Shown: piece by piece, positions 9,276-18,421 of the stretch
Layout of the letters: each line of letters opens with the position of its first letter
How positions within the stretch are numbered: the stretch's first letter is position 1
From: an uncultured Dysgonomonas sp.
Lineage (GTDB): Bacteria > Bacteroidota > Bacteroidia > Bacteroidales > Dysgonomonadaceae
NCBI GenBank assembly: GCA_937995835.1
Contig: CALKIV010000084.1
Location: forward strand, 57,580 to 121,579
DNA length: 64,000 nucleotides
Direction: 5' to 3'
The notes under the pieces: model-generated
Told to the model about the DNA's origin: nothing
Databases searched by the model: none
The model's input: only the letters and a program-made list of their open reading frames with translations
Position numbers and translations under genes: made by a program

Positions 9276-9363
9276 AGGGCGTGCCCCTTCAGGTCGGGCT
9301 ATGCGCAGTAGTCCTCGCTAAAGCTGCGGGCTACTTGCTTCTATCCCTCACGCGCTGACGCAT
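9276..9363. repeat. GC-rich structured intergenic repeat-like element
   Basis: Base composition changes abruptly from AT-rich to GC-rich at GGGCGTGCCCC and returns after about 88 bases. AGTAGTCC (from 9308) pairs with GGGCTACT, and an inner CGC/GCG pair continues the hairpin at about 9305-9338. The core (GTCGGGCTATGCGC, and later CTATCCCTCACGCGC) resembles a dispersed non-coding element I recall from Bacteroidota genomes; that link is from memory. It sits between convergent pflA and sdaA and might also end transcription. Confidence 0.5.
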
Positions 9364-9405
9364 CACATCTTCCCCCTCATTTCTTTGTGAGAACTGAGGG
9401 AAGTG

Positions 9406-10614
9406 TTACTCCTCTGCATTTCCTTTTTTTACAAATACAGCCAGTCCTCCTGTCGAGGTTTCTTTGTATAAGCTAGGCAGATCATGCCCTGTTTGTTTCA
9501 TTGTTTTCACCACCTTGTCGAAGCTAACCATGTGCTTGCCATCCGACAACATGGCGAACGAGCACGAGTCTAAGGCACGAGCCGCAGCAAAAGCATTTCG
9601 CTCAATGCAAGGCACTTGTACCAAGCCTCCGATAGGGTCGCAGGTTAGTCCCAAGTGGTGTTCTAAGCCCATCTCAGCGGCATATTCTATTTGTTGAGGC
9701 GAACCTCCAAACAATTGGCAAGCTGCACCTGCAGCCATGGCACAGGCTGCCCCGATTTCTCCTTGGCAACCCACTTCTGCACCCGACACCGAAGCATTTT
9801 GCTTGATGATGTTGCCTATCAGTCCTGCTGTGGCTAGGGCATTGAGTATCCTTTGCTCCGAACAGTCATGATTCTTTTTCAAGTGATAGAGCACTCCCGG
9901 AATCACACCACATGATCCACAAGTAGGAGCAGTGACAATTTTTCCACCACTCGAGTTTTGTTCAGCTACAGCCAATGCATAGGAATAGATTAGCGCACGA
10001 CTCTTCATCGAACCCTGATAGCCTTTGCTTTTTACAAAATAGGTAGATGCTTTACGTTGAAGACCAAGTCCTCCGGGAAGTTGTCCTTCAGCTTGTATGC
10101 CATCTAGTATTGCCTTTTCCATTGTTTCCCACACATCAGCCAAATAATCCATGATTTCAGGACCTTCTGTTTCCAAGACGTATTCCCAAAGTGTCATGCC
10201 ATTGTCGTGGCAATAGGCGAGAATCTCTCTCATCGTGGTATGTTTGTATAGCGCTTTTTGACCATATTTGGTGTCTTCGTCAGCAAGATCGCCTCCACCG
10301 ATGCTGTAGATCGTCCATTCGTCGGTCTTGCTATCACCTTGATAGGCCTCAAAGGTCATTGCATTGGGGTGGAAGGGGAGGTATACCTCTGGTTTCCAGA
10401 TAATCTCCGTAGGTGTGGGTTTTAGGGTATGCATTACGGCTACATCTGTTAAGTGTCCTTTGCCTGTTGCCGCCAAACTGCCAAATAGCGTTACCTTATA
10501 GGAGGAGGCATCAGGATTTTTTTCTTTAAATAGCACAGCTGCTTTTTGAGGACCCATCGTGTGACTACTCGAAGGCCCATAACCTACTTTGTAAATATAT
10601 CTTATTGAATCCAT
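9406..10614 (-). CDS. sdaA: L-serine ammonia-lyase, iron-sulfur type
   Basis: A 402-residue single-chain enzyme with both the beta and alpha domains fused. It converts L-serine to pyruvate and ammonia in the cytosol with an oxygen-sensitive 4Fe-4S cluster. SSSHTMGP is at residues 15-22. The cluster cysteines are seen in PTCGSCG (Cys232, Cys235), VGCQGEIG (Cys283) and CDPIGGLVQVPC (Cys325, Cys336). The length fits the family. It is a single gene, convergent with pflA and divergent from the sugar permease at 11137. Oxygen sensitivity of the cluster fits an anaerobe. Confidence 0.95.
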   Translation of the reverse strand: MDSIRYIYKVGYGPSSSHTMGPQKAAVLFKEKNPDASSYKVTLFGSLAATGKGHLTDVAVMHTLKPTPTEIIWKPEVYLPFHPNAMTFEAYQGDSKTDEWTIYSIGGGDLADEDTKYGQKALYKHTTMREILAYCHDNGMTLWEYVLETEGPEIMDYLADVWETMEKAILDGIQAEGQLPGGLGLQRKASTYFVKSKGYQGSMKSRALIYSYALAVAEQNSSGGKIVTAPTCGSCGVIPGVLYHLKKNHDCSEQRILNALATAGLIGNIIKQNASVSGAEVGCQGEIGAACAMAAGAACQLFGGSPQQIEYAAEMGLEHHLGLTCDPIGGLVQVPCIERNAFAAARALDSCSFAMLSDGKHMVSFDKVVKTMKQTGHDLPSLYKETSTGGLAVFVKKGNAEE

Positions 10615-11136
10615 TTTTATTGTTTTATGCGATCAAATTTGCTTTATCTTCACTTTATGCATTTTATATTTTGCAAGGATGTTTCCGAGTGTCTAATGCA
10701 TGGTTTATTTATCAGTCATATTAACAGACACTTGCATCGAAATATGGTTTATAAGTGTTTGTTTTACACTTTATTGAGTAGAGTACATTAATAAAAGGTA
10801 TGTAAAGATAGTGTTTTAAATGAGATAAGAAGAATCTAATTTGAGCTAAGATATTTATGTTATATAACATCTCTTTTTTTGATCAGAACTCAATAATGAA
10901 GTGTATTTTTACAATGTTTTAACCAAAACAATCTTCATTTAACCTAGAAACCATGAAACTTCTAATACATGTAAATGTATTTGGAAGAAAGCAAGGATAC
11001 TCAAGGAACTGTCTAACTATTAGGGAGTTCCTTGAGATTTCCTAAGCAAGGTGATCTGGGTTTGTGTTTTTTTGTGGCAATTATAGAAATTAAGATAGAC
11101 AACAAAAATTTATATATTACTTTAAAACAATAATTT
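10615..11136. promoter_or_regulatory. Divergent control region between sdaA and sugar permease
   Basis: A gene-free 522-base region. It holds two structured sites. One is AATACAT-GTAA-ATGTATT (10964-10981), an operator-like inverted repeat. The other is a hairpin at 11001-11035: TCAAGGAACT pairs with AGTTCCTTGA, with an inner CTAA/TTAG stem. Both lie within 175 bases of the permease start. No clear TAnnTTTG promoter is seen for either gene. Confidence 0.45.
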
Positions 11137-12438
11137 ATGACAAAAAATCAACAGAAGGGGCAATTGGTTCCTATTATAATGATGATTCTCTTGTTTGGGA
11201 TGATCTCATTTGTGACCAATTTGGCGGCTCCTATGGGGAATGTATTAAAAGAGCAGTTTGGAGTTTCCAATTTCCAAGGATTGCTAGGTAATGCTGCAAA
11301 CTTTATTGCATATGCCGTAATGGGAATCCCCGGTGGTTTATTGCTACAACGTGTGGGGTACAAAAAAACAGCTTTGATTGCTATTGCTATTGGTTTTGCA
11401 GGTATCGGAGTGCAATATCTTTCGGGTTATGCAAGCCAGGAAACTGCGTTTGGAGTCTATCTGCTAGGAGCATTCATTGCAGGGTTCTCTATGTGTTTGT
11501 TAAACATGGTGGTAAACCCTATGTTGAACAAACTGGGAGGTGAAGGAAACAAAGGTAACCAGTTGATCCAATTGGGAGGTTCGTTCAACTCTATTATGGC
11601 AACCTTTACACCGGTATTTGTAGGTGTATTGATTGGTGAAGCTGCAAAAGCACAAATCACTGACGTATTCCCTATTATGTATATCGCAATGGGAGTTTTT
11701 GCTGTTGCATTTATTGTTCTAAACTTGGTGTCGATACCAGAGCCTCAATTGGCTGCTACATCAGATGAGCCTATGGGACAGTTGATGGCAGGTGCACTTA
11801 AATTCAGACACTTCGTGCTTGGAGCTGTTGCTATCTTCGTTTATGTAGGAGTGGAAGTTGGTGTTCCCGGAACCTTAAACTTATGGTTGTCTGATGCTTC
11901 AGATCCATCTGGAATGTTAGTAGGAAAAACTATCGCTGGCTTCGTTGCCGGAACTTATTGGTTATTGATGCTTGTTGGACGTCTTCTAGGAGCTGCATTA
12001 GGTAGTAGGGTATCTAGTGGCAAAATGTTGACTGTGGCTTCTTCTGTAGGTCTAATCTTAATTCTTCTAACAATCTTCTTATCGCCCGAAATCAAGGTTG
12101 ACTTACCTGTACTACAACGTTCGGCTGCCGGAGCTCTATCTTTCGGAATGGCTGAAGTGCCTATCAATGCTATGTTTATTGTGTTGGTTGGTCTTTGTAC
12201 ATCTATCATGTGGGGAGGAATCTTCAACTTGGCTGTGGAAGGTTTAGGTAAATATCTACAAGTAGCTTCTGGTATCTTCATGGTGCTAGTGTGTGGTGGA
12301 GGTATTCTACCGGCAATTCAAGGTCTACTTTCAGATACAATTGGCTACCAAGCTAGTTACTGGATTGTTTTCGCTTGTTTAGCATATCTACTGTTCTACG
12401 CATTAGTAGGTTCTAAAGTTTTGAAACGCGCTGAATAA
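11137..12438 (+). CDS. MFS sugar permease, FHS (FucP/GluP-like) family
   Basis: A 433-residue inner-membrane protein with about 12 membrane segments. The N-terminal PIIMMILLFGMISFVTN and the conserved NPMLNKLGG segment near residue 128 are typical of the fucose:H+ symporter family, which also includes glucose/galactose permeases. It imports a monosaccharide with protons; the sugar cannot be told from sequence alone. It is a single gene with a structured upstream region and its own terminator. No catabolic gene is next to it, so a general hexose role is as likely as fucose. Confidence 0.9.
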   Translation: MTKNQQKGQLVPIIMMILLFGMISFVTNLAAPMGNVLKEQFGVSNFQGLLGNAANFIAYAVMGIPGGLLLQRVGYKKTALIAIAIGFAGIGVQYLSGYASQETAFGVYLLGAFIAGFSMCLLNMVVNPMLNKLGGEGNKGNQLIQLGGSFNSIMATFTPVFVGVLIGEAAKAQITDVFPIMYIAMGVFAVAFIVLNLVSIPEPQLAATSDEPMGQLMAGALKFRHFVLGAVAIFVYVGVEVGVPGTLNLWLSDASDPSGMLVGKTIAGFVAGTYWLLMLVGRLLGAALGSRVSSGKMLTVASSVGLILILLTIFLSPEIKVDLPVLQRSAAGALSFGMAEVPINAMFIVLVGLCTSIMWGGIFNLAVEGLGKYLQVASGIFMVLVCGGGILPAIQGLLSDTIGYQASYWIVFACLAYLLFYALVGSKVLKRAE

Positions 12439-12495
12439 TCATTATTTCCTCACCAAGGCAGGATGAGGAATTATATATAAGAAAACACTTTGTGC

Positions 12496-12539
12496 ATGAC
12501 AGCAAATAATCGAAAGATTGTTTGCTGTTATGTTTTTTT
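12496..12539 (+). terminator. Terminator of sugar permease
   Basis: A 16-bp near-perfect stem (12496-12511 with 12516-12531, two G-T pairs) with a GAAA tetraloop, then seven T (12533-12539). Confidence 0.92.
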
Positions 12540-12698
12540 GATGGTTATGAAGGGAGATAGAGAAGTTGTAACTCTAAGCTATATTTGTGTATAGCTTTTT
12601 TTAGACCATACAATGTCATGTCGGTTTAAGCTCTTTTTAGTGGAAGAGTTGTTGGTGATTGAATATGGAGGCTCCCTAAAGGATGGAGTGAGCAGTGT

Positions 12699-13781
12699 TC
12701 AATCGGCACAAGAAAGTAGCTTGTGGATCACTCGTTCCATTTTTTCAACAGAGTTGTCCCAAACGAATCGCTTGATGTAGATATTTCCTCTGGAGGCTAG
12801 GGTGGTGCGCTTGTTGTCGTCCGCCACTAGTTCCACTATTTTTTGTGCCATCTGTTCCACATTTCTCACTTCTACCAGAAGAGCCGTGTCATTGTCTAAG
12901 GCAAATTCTTTGTGGCCGTCTATGTCGGTGCAAATCAGGGCGCATCCACAGAATAAAGCTTCAGCAGGTGTCAGTGGAAATCCTTCGGTAAAGCTGTTGG
13001 ACAAGAAAATGGCAGCACGATTGTATATTTCTCGCAAATTTTTGGGATCACGATGATAGGTCACCCAATTTGGCAAATCGCTGGGAGTAGGTCCCACACC
13101 AAAAAGCTCTGCTTGTAGTTCAGGAACTTGTTCTTTAGCCAATTTTAGTGCTTCTAATCCATATTTAGAACCTTTGATTTCCTGCGTGGAATAGGTCATT
13201 GCCACTTGATATTTGTTTCGGGCTTCGATAGGTGTATCTACTCCAAAATCTTCTTTCGAGATAGCATTATGAATAATATCTATTGGCTTTTTAGTATGTT
13301 GGCGTACAATGTCGTGCAGATAGGAAGCCACCACAATATTGGTGACAAGAGGTAGGTCATACGACTTATAGAGGAGATCTACTCTTCCTTCCCAATTCTC
13401 AAATCCTTGTATCAGGTTGATCTTTTTCCCTTTGGATGGGCCAAGTTTGTCCATCTCTAGCACCGTAGACCACCATGTGGCTATTACAATGTCGGCATCC
13501 ACCACATATTTATCTTCCACGTGTGGCACATAAGACATGGTGATAGATGGATCAAATTTAAACCATTTGCCAGTACTAAATCGTTCTACCTTAGCAAGTA
13601 AGCATCTTGCTGCATAGGGTAGCCTGTAATTCATATAGGCAGTTTCGATGGGGTATGTTAGATGTACATCATATCCCTTTAATGCCAATCTATTAGCATA
13701 TTCGTACATAACTCTAAACCCTCCGGCGGGCCGACGTGCCTTATAGGGCAGAATGAAATTGATCTTCACAGGATTACTCAC
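12699..13781 (-). CDS. Glycosyltransferase family 4 protein
   Basis: A 360-residue cytosolic or membrane-associated GT-B glycosyltransferase. The N-terminal acceptor domain begins KINFILPYKARRPAGGFRV; the C-terminal donor domain has the EX7E motif (EGFPLTPAE, about 80 residues from the end) that holds the nucleotide sugar. It likely transfers a sugar in cell-envelope polysaccharide or glycoprotein synthesis; donor and acceptor are unknown. The frame is open to a TTG at 13823, but that codon adjoins the promoter -7 box TATCTTTG (13813-13820), so transcription should begin after it. I therefore chose the GTG at 13781, which places KINFILPYK close to the N-terminus. It is a lone gene, not in a polysaccharide cluster. 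Confidence 0.82.
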   Translation of the reverse strand: MSNPVKINFILPYKARRPAGGFRVMYEYANRLALKGYDVHLTYPIETAYMNYRLPYAARCLLAKVERFSTGKWFKFDPSITMSYVPHVEDKYVVDADIVIATWWSTVLEMDKLGPSKGKKINLIQGFENWEGRVDLLYKSYDLPLVTNIVVASYLHDIVRQHTKKPIDIIHNAISKEDFGVDTPIEARNKYQVAMTYSTQEIKGSKYGLEALKLAKEQVPELQAELFGVGPTPSDLPNWVTYHRDPKNLREIYNRAAIFLSNSFTEGFPLTPAEALFCGCALICTDIDGHKEFALDNDTALLVEVRNVEQMAQKIVELVADDNKRTTLASRGNIYIKRFVWDNSVEKMERVIHKLLSCAD

Positions 13782-13812
13782 TATATTGGTCGAATTTATT
13801 TTCTTGACAGTG

Positions 13813-13820
13813 CAAAGATA
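13813..13820 (-). promoter_or_regulatory. -7 promoter box of glycosyltransferase gene
   Basis: Read on the minus strand this is TATCTTTG followed by CA, a perfect TAnnTTTG box about 32 bases before the GTG at 13781. It decides the start of the downstream gene. A weak -33 candidate (TTCG within a T-run) lies about 20 bases upstream. Confidence 0.6.
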
Positions 13821-13875
13821 CAAATTATTATTATTACTGTCCGAAAAAAGTGTTTTGTCTTATATTTATGAAACA

Positions 13876-13897
13876 TATGACTAGTTGACTAGTCATA
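13876..13897. promoter_or_regulatory. 9-bp palindrome, possible operator
   Basis: TATGACTAG (13876-13884) and CTAGTCATA (13889-13897) flank TTGA. It lies about 55-75 bases upstream of the -7 box of the glycosyltransferase gene and just past the end of the arabinan operon. Confidence 0.4.
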
Positions 13898-13900
13898 AAT

Positions 13901-13932
13901 AAGAAAGGAGACATCTTTTTGTCTCCTTTCTT
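13901..13932 (-). terminator. Terminator of arabinan operon
   Basis: AAGAAAGGAGACA (13901-13913) pairs with TGTCTCCTTTCTT (13920-13932) around a 6-base loop. It lies directly after the stop of the last operon gene; the 3' side on the minus strand is T-rich. Confidence 0.8.
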
Positions 13933-13953
13933 TAGAACTATACACTGCTTTGT

Positions 13954-15915
13954 TTATATCTTAAATTTATATACTCCAAATGCATTACCTGCAAGATGGA
14001 TTGAAACAGTGTTGTTGTCTATTCGTGCACTAGTTTGGTGAGGCACAACATTGTTTGGTGATTCAAGAGTATTGACAACCCCCAAGCCGCTAGCTTGGAT
14101 AGCTGTACAATCATCGATAGTAAGACTACTATCTTTTCTTAGCCCGATAAGGTTAATCTTTATATCTCTAGAATCGGGTTTAACATTGGCTATCTTTACA
14201 ATATAGCAATTCTCCTTTTCATCATACACAGCTGATGCATACAGCCCTTCCTGACCTGTAACGGCTTCCTTGTTCCATGTTAGTGGCATCACATTTGTTC
14301 CTACATTGTGAGCAAACATAGATTGCACATAGTAGTTTGGAGTTTTCACACAATTAAGATTATCGAACCAAATCATATCGGGGCGCCATTGCCAAGCATC
14401 TACATGTGCAAATAGGGGAGCGTAAGTGCACATGTGAACTATATCAGCATTTCGTTCTAGTCCTGTCATGAAGGCTGCTTCATATAGTGCCGATTGAAAA
14501 CTATTTGCTCTATCGGGCATATGGCATGCATACTCTCCGGCAAAAACAGCAGGTCCTTTTCTATCGTAATTGTCGTATCTGGTAGCACTTTTCAAAAACC
14601 ACTCCGGATCTTTGTAGTAATGTTCGTCAACCAAATCGACTTTAAGTCTTTTCATTTCAGGCCACATTTCATCAAAATCTTTGCCATCAGCCAATGGACC
14701 TGAACTCCCAATGATCTTTATTTCAGGATATTTAGCTCTAATAGCTTTTACAAAAGGTGCCAAACGTTCGGGGTATTCATGTCCCCATTGTTCATTTCCT
14801 ATTCCAATATACTTCATATTGAATGGGGCTGGATGCCCCATATCGGCTCTCACTTTGCCCCACTTGGTGTTAGTTGCTCCGTTTGCAAATTCGATCAAAT
14901 CTAGTGCATCTTGTACATAGTCAGCCAATTCGCCTACCGGCACATGGCAGTGTTCACCTGTATTTTGATACTGACAAGCCAATCCACAACTGACAACAGG
15001 TAGAGGTTCTGCTCCCATATCTTCCGATAGAAGGAAGTATTCATAGAATCCAAGTCCATAAGTTTGATAATAGTCTGGAAAAAAACGATGAGTGAAAGTA
15101 TAATGCCATCTATTTTCGTTCAGAGCTCTGTTTTCTACTGGTCCTATACTCTTTTTCCAGTCATATCGAGTTTCCAGATCAGTTCCTTCAACGATGCATC
15201 CTCCAGGGAAACGGAAGATCCCGGGTTTCATATCTGTTAGCGCTTGTGCCAAGTCTTTTCTCAAACCTCCTGCTCTTCCCTTATAGGTGTCGGTAGGGAA
15301 TAAGGAGATATGTTCTAATGCAACAGTACCTTTGGATACTAGAAATACGCGCAAACGTCCTTTAGCTTCGGTGATATTCGATTTTAGTGTTACTTCTTTT
15401 TTCTCCCATTGGGTAGAACTGATAACAATGTCTTGCTTTGCAATCACTTCGTTATTAGATCCTATCAACTCAACTCTTATTTTTTGATCTTCGCCCCCTT
15501 GTGTGTTTTTTGCCCACACCGTGAAGCGATAAGTGTTGTCCTTTTTGAATCCCATACCTGTAAACCCTTCGTTTTCTACACCAGTATGCTTGTGTGGATG
15601 TCCTGAATCCGAAAGGGTGATATAGTTTGGATTATTTTCAAAAAGTGGGTGATCTGATTTCAATGCTACATTGCCAAATGTTTTCCATCCCATAAAGCTT
15701 TGGGGAAAATCAAAAGATCTGTTTTTCACTAGCTCGGCATACAATCCTCCATCTGCACCAAAATTGATGTCCTCAAAAAAAAGGCCATACATGGTAGATT
15801 GTATCGGTGCTCCTTTCTTTTTGACATTTAATTCAAATTCGTAGTTCTGAGCACTAGTAAATTGCACAAGCAAAAGTAGGCTCAAAAGGCTTAATGTTTT
15901 ATGAAAAATATTCAT
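13954..15915 (-). CDS. GH51 alpha-L-arabinofuranosidase, large form with carbohydrate-binding-like insert
   Basis: A 653-residue exported enzyme with an uncleaved-looking signal of about 22 residues (ends TSAQ), so probably periplasmic. Residues about 30-90 and 215 onward form the GH51 barrel; about 95-205 is a CBM4/9-like beta-sandwich insert (FRFTVWAKN, WEKKEVTLKS). The acid/base is Glu375 in GIGNEQWG and the nucleophile Glu461 in FAGEYA. A C-terminal beta domain follows. It removes terminal arabinofuranose from arabinan or arabinoxylan oligomers. It is the last gene of the operon, 33 bases after the GH43 gene. It differs clearly from the second GH51 (24925-26469), so the two probably prefer different linkages. 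Confidence 0.92.
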   Translation of the reverse strand: MNIFHKTLSLLSLLLLVQFTSAQNYEFELNVKKKGAPIQSTMYGLFFEDINFGADGGLYAELVKNRSFDFPQSFMGWKTFGNVALKSDHPLFENNPNYITLSDSGHPHKHTGVENEGFTGMGFKKDNTYRFTVWAKNTQGGEDQKIRVELIGSNNEVIAKQDIVISSTQWEKKEVTLKSNITEAKGRLRVFLVSKGTVALEHISLFPTDTYKGRAGGLRKDLAQALTDMKPGIFRFPGGCIVEGTDLETRYDWKKSIGPVENRALNENRWHYTFTHRFFPDYYQTYGLGFYEYFLLSEDMGAEPLPVVSCGLACQYQNTGEHCHVPVGELADYVQDALDLIEFANGATNTKWGKVRADMGHPAPFNMKYIGIGNEQWGHEYPERLAPFVKAIRAKYPEIKIIGSSGPLADGKDFDEMWPEMKRLKVDLVDEHYYKDPEWFLKSATRYDNYDRKGPAVFAGEYACHMPDRANSFQSALYEAAFMTGLERNADIVHMCTYAPLFAHVDAWQWRPDMIWFDNLNCVKTPNYYVQSMFAHNVGTNVMPLTWNKEAVTGQEGLYASAVYDEKENCYIVKIANVKPDSRDIKINLIGLRKDSSLTIDDCTAIQASGLGVVNTLESPNNVVPHQTSARIDNNTVSIHLAGNAFGVYKFKI

Positions 15916-15948
15916 TCTGTTTTAATATTTTAAAAAATGATTAAATTA

Positions 15949-17568
15949 TTAGTTTACTTGTTTTCCCCAGATGCTAACTCCAGTGTTCGTGTATCCTGCA
16001 TATACAATAGTGGGCACCCTTGGATTAGCTTCCCAGTCTAGCTCTCTTTTCACGATTAGACTATATTCTCCTATAGTTAATATTTTATTTGCAGCGTCAT
16101 AGCTCCAATTACCTTTTATTGCTCCTTCGGCTTTTCCATTTTCTTTTAGCGTAACGATGGAAGAAGTTTGTAAGGCTCTATAGTTGTAATTTAGAAAAAT
16201 ATTTTCCCATCTTCCAACTAAATCTTTTTCTTTAATTTCATCTTGAGGTACATTCGCATATCTTTCAGGCATCACAACTGGCCATCCATCTTTAGTCCAC
16301 TCTATGGCTCTTATGTGTCCCATCATAATTGCATTACTATATGGGTTTCCATTGGTGTTTTCGGGTAGTCTACCTTGTGATGAGTAATACCATTGGTTGG
16401 TAACTGGATCTTGAAAAACTGCACAGTGAGAAATTCCCACCCATCCCGAATGATTGGCAAACTTGTAGGGATGCGTTACTATAGGAAAACACTCAGCACC
16501 TTCGGTTATATTTTCTCCATTATAACCTAGGTATGGACCTAAGATGTTTTTTGATCGACATACTCGGGTATTATAGGCTACAGAGAGCTCATCGTAGGCT
16601 AGGAATAGATAATAATATCCTGTTTCGTTATTATAGATAACTTCTGGAGCTTCTTGAGCTTGCCAGCGATTGCTGTTGTTCTTGTCACGTCGTATGATTA
16701 ATTGCCCATAGTCTTCAATGGATTCCAATTTATCGGGTTTCCCTGTTTCTGGATTTAGTTTTAGGGCAACAATTCCGGAGTGCCACGAACCATAAACAAG
16801 CCAGTGTTCTCCTGCTGGAGTGATGACTAATGATGGGTCTATGGCATTCCATTTGAAATAACCGTCCCATGTGTTAGTGTTGGGTCTGTACCAGTTATCG
16901 CCTCTGTCGGACACAGAAGAAACTACCATCCCCTTGTCTTCCCATCTGTTGGATGACAAATCGTCCGTTTCCATCATACCAATGAACGCACGTTCTGTCC
17001 AAGAATTGTCGAAGTTGTCGAATGTATTTGGCAGTCCTGTTCTGATATAATTGTCAATAACAATAGAGTAATAGAGACGATATTTATTATCATTTATTTT
17101 TCTCACTACAGGTGCCCAATGTCCATATATTGGGCTGTCAATTGGAGATAAGCCATAAGATGCCCTAATAGAGTTTAGCTCTTCTTTTACCCATTTGGGA
17201 GTCTGGGACATAGCCATCCCTATAAATTCCCAATTGACAAGATCCTTTGATCGGCGGGTCAAGAAATGCCCTTTACCTTCGTGAGCATTTCCATATGAAG
17301 CATCGGTGCTATACATGTAATAATAGTCTCCACATTTTGCGACACTAGGATCGTGCACATTTGCCAAGTTCCATTTGTTTCTTGAGGTCCAATCGGCAAT
17401 AGAGCTGTAATCGTCGGCATAGGTAGGTGCTACATAGTCTGTTGTGCCACCATTACCGTTGTCCTCTTTTCCAGGCTCACGATCATCTTTATTGCTATCG
17501 GAGCAAGAAAATAATAGGATAAGCCCCAAATAGAATGTTAATATATAATATTTACTTTTCAAATGCAT
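15949..17568 (-). CDS. GH43 lipoprotein, likely endo-arabinanase
   Basis: A 539-residue lipoprotein (lipobox LFSC, Cys22) with an acidic, Gly/Asn-rich linker at 23-44, as in surface-exposed Bacteroidota lipoproteins. The five-bladed GH43 propeller shows the general base Asp73 in NVHDPS, the pKa-modulating Asp in AIDPS (near 240) and the catalytic acid Glu306 in EAPE. A C-terminal beta domain (about 440-539) ends SIWGKQV. The layout matches arabinan endo-1,5-alpha-L-arabinosidases with the GH43 C2 domain. It is paralogous to the 494-residue GH43 at 23428-24912. It would cut the arabinan backbone at the cell surface. A 128-base gap with a strong hairpin separates it from the upstream DUF3823 gene. 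Confidence 0.9.
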   Translation of the reverse strand: MHLKSKYYILTFYLGLILLFSCSDSNKDDREPGKEDNGNGGTTDYVAPTYADDYSSIADWTSRNKWNLANVHDPSVAKCGDYYYMYSTDASYGNAHEGKGHFLTRRSKDLVNWEFIGMAMSQTPKWVKEELNSIRASYGLSPIDSPIYGHWAPVVRKINDNKYRLYYSIVIDNYIRTGLPNTFDNFDNSWTERAFIGMMETDDLSSNRWEDKGMVVSSVSDRGDNWYRPNTNTWDGYFKWNAIDPSLVITPAGEHWLVYGSWHSGIVALKLNPETGKPDKLESIEDYGQLIIRRDKNNSNRWQAQEAPEVIYNNETGYYYLFLAYDELSVAYNTRVCRSKNILGPYLGYNGENITEGAECFPIVTHPYKFANHSGWVGISHCAVFQDPVTNQWYYSSQGRLPENTNGNPYSNAIMMGHIRAIEWTKDGWPVVMPERYANVPQDEIKEKDLVGRWENIFLNYNYRALQTSSIVTLKENGKAEGAIKGNWSYDAANKILTIGEYSLIVKRELDWEANPRVPTIVYAGYTNTGVSIWGKQVN

Positions 17569-17643
17569 TCTTCTCGTCTTTTAGGTTCTGAAGATTCGTC
17601 GTTGTTCTTCATGATTTGTATTTACTTACTTACTTGTAAAAGA

Positions 17644-17680
17644 ACACAGGTATATTTATTTACAAAAAATATACCTGTGT
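17644..17680 (-). other. Intra-operon RNA hairpin between DUF3823 and GH43 genes
   Basis: ACACAGGTATATTT (17644-17657) pairs perfectly with 17667-17680 across 9 bases. It sits in the only long internal gap of the operon, after SusC-SusD-DUF3823 and before the last two enzymes. Likely roles are a partial terminator or a stabilising 3' end for the transporter message; both are inference. Confidence 0.6.
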
Positions 17681-17696
17681 CTGTCCAAAGAATATG

Positions 17697-18401
17697 TTAT
17701 TTATTCAATTGTACTTTTACAGGAACCGAATATAGTAAACCAGAGGAGCCAACAACTTTGATTGCTACACGAGCATAGATGAAGTTGTATTTCAAAAGTG
17801 AAGCTTCTACTATTGTTTTATGAATGGTATTAGCTCCATTGTCGTTCAGATTGGTACCTGAAATATCAGCTGGTGAGTTTTCTTTATCCACTGCATCATT
17901 AGATGCGTCTAAAATCTTATTTGGGAATAAAATTAGCCTAGCATATTCTACTTGTGCTGTTTGAGAGATCCTTTCGATATCAAAATTGGCGGTTACTTCG
18001 TTCTGAGCTGAAATGGATATTTCTGTATTTCTCAGCATAAAATAGGGCTTTACTTCTATATTTAGATTTACATTTTTGTTTGAAGTAAAGTGAATTTCGT
18101 CGCTTTCACCAGGTACTTCCCAAGGGCCTAAGGCAGATGGAACAAGTTTATACTCTTTACCCGAAAATATTTCGGCTGCGAATGATCCGTTTTGACTCAC
18201 TTTTACAGCCATCTCTGAGGGATTAGCCCATCCTCCTTCGTATAATAAGAGTGATATTTCTGCATTTTTCAATCTCAGCGTATCTCCTTTATAAAGAATA
18301 GCTCCTCTGAGAGTTGAGTTTGGCGAATCATAATTGTCTTTGTCGCATGATGTAAGCGAAAAAACAACAAAGCTTAGGATTGTTATATAAATATATTTCA
18401 T
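17697..18401 (-). CDS. DUF3823 lipoprotein, likely surface glycan-binding accessory
   Basis: A 234-residue lipoprotein (lipobox SLTSC, Cys19) made of two beta domains: an N-terminal prealbumin-like part (about 28-110, starting STLRGAILYKGDTLRLKNAEI) and a C-terminal part. This matches DUF3823 proteins, which follow SusD genes in many utilisation loci. It probably sits on the cell surface next to SusC/D and helps bind glycan; direct function is not proven for the family. It starts 20 bases after the SusD stop. Confidence 0.85.
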   Translation of the reverse strand: MKYIYITILSFVVFSLTSCDKDNYDSPNSTLRGAILYKGDTLRLKNAEISLLLYEGGWANPSEMAVKVSQNGSFAAEIFSGKEYKLVPSALGPWEVPGESDEIHFTSNKNVNLNIEVKPYFMLRNTEISISAQNEVTANFDIERISQTAQVEYARLILFPNKILDASNDAVDKENSPADISGTNLNDNGANTIHKTIVEASLLKYNFIYARVAIKVVGSSGLLYSVPVKVQLNK

Positions 18402-18421
18402 ACGTCAATTGTTTTTTAGTT

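Noticed and set aside
9276..9363. A tRNA or other stable RNA gene
   Set aside because: The element folds, but not into a cloverleaf, and it has no tRNA-type conserved loops.
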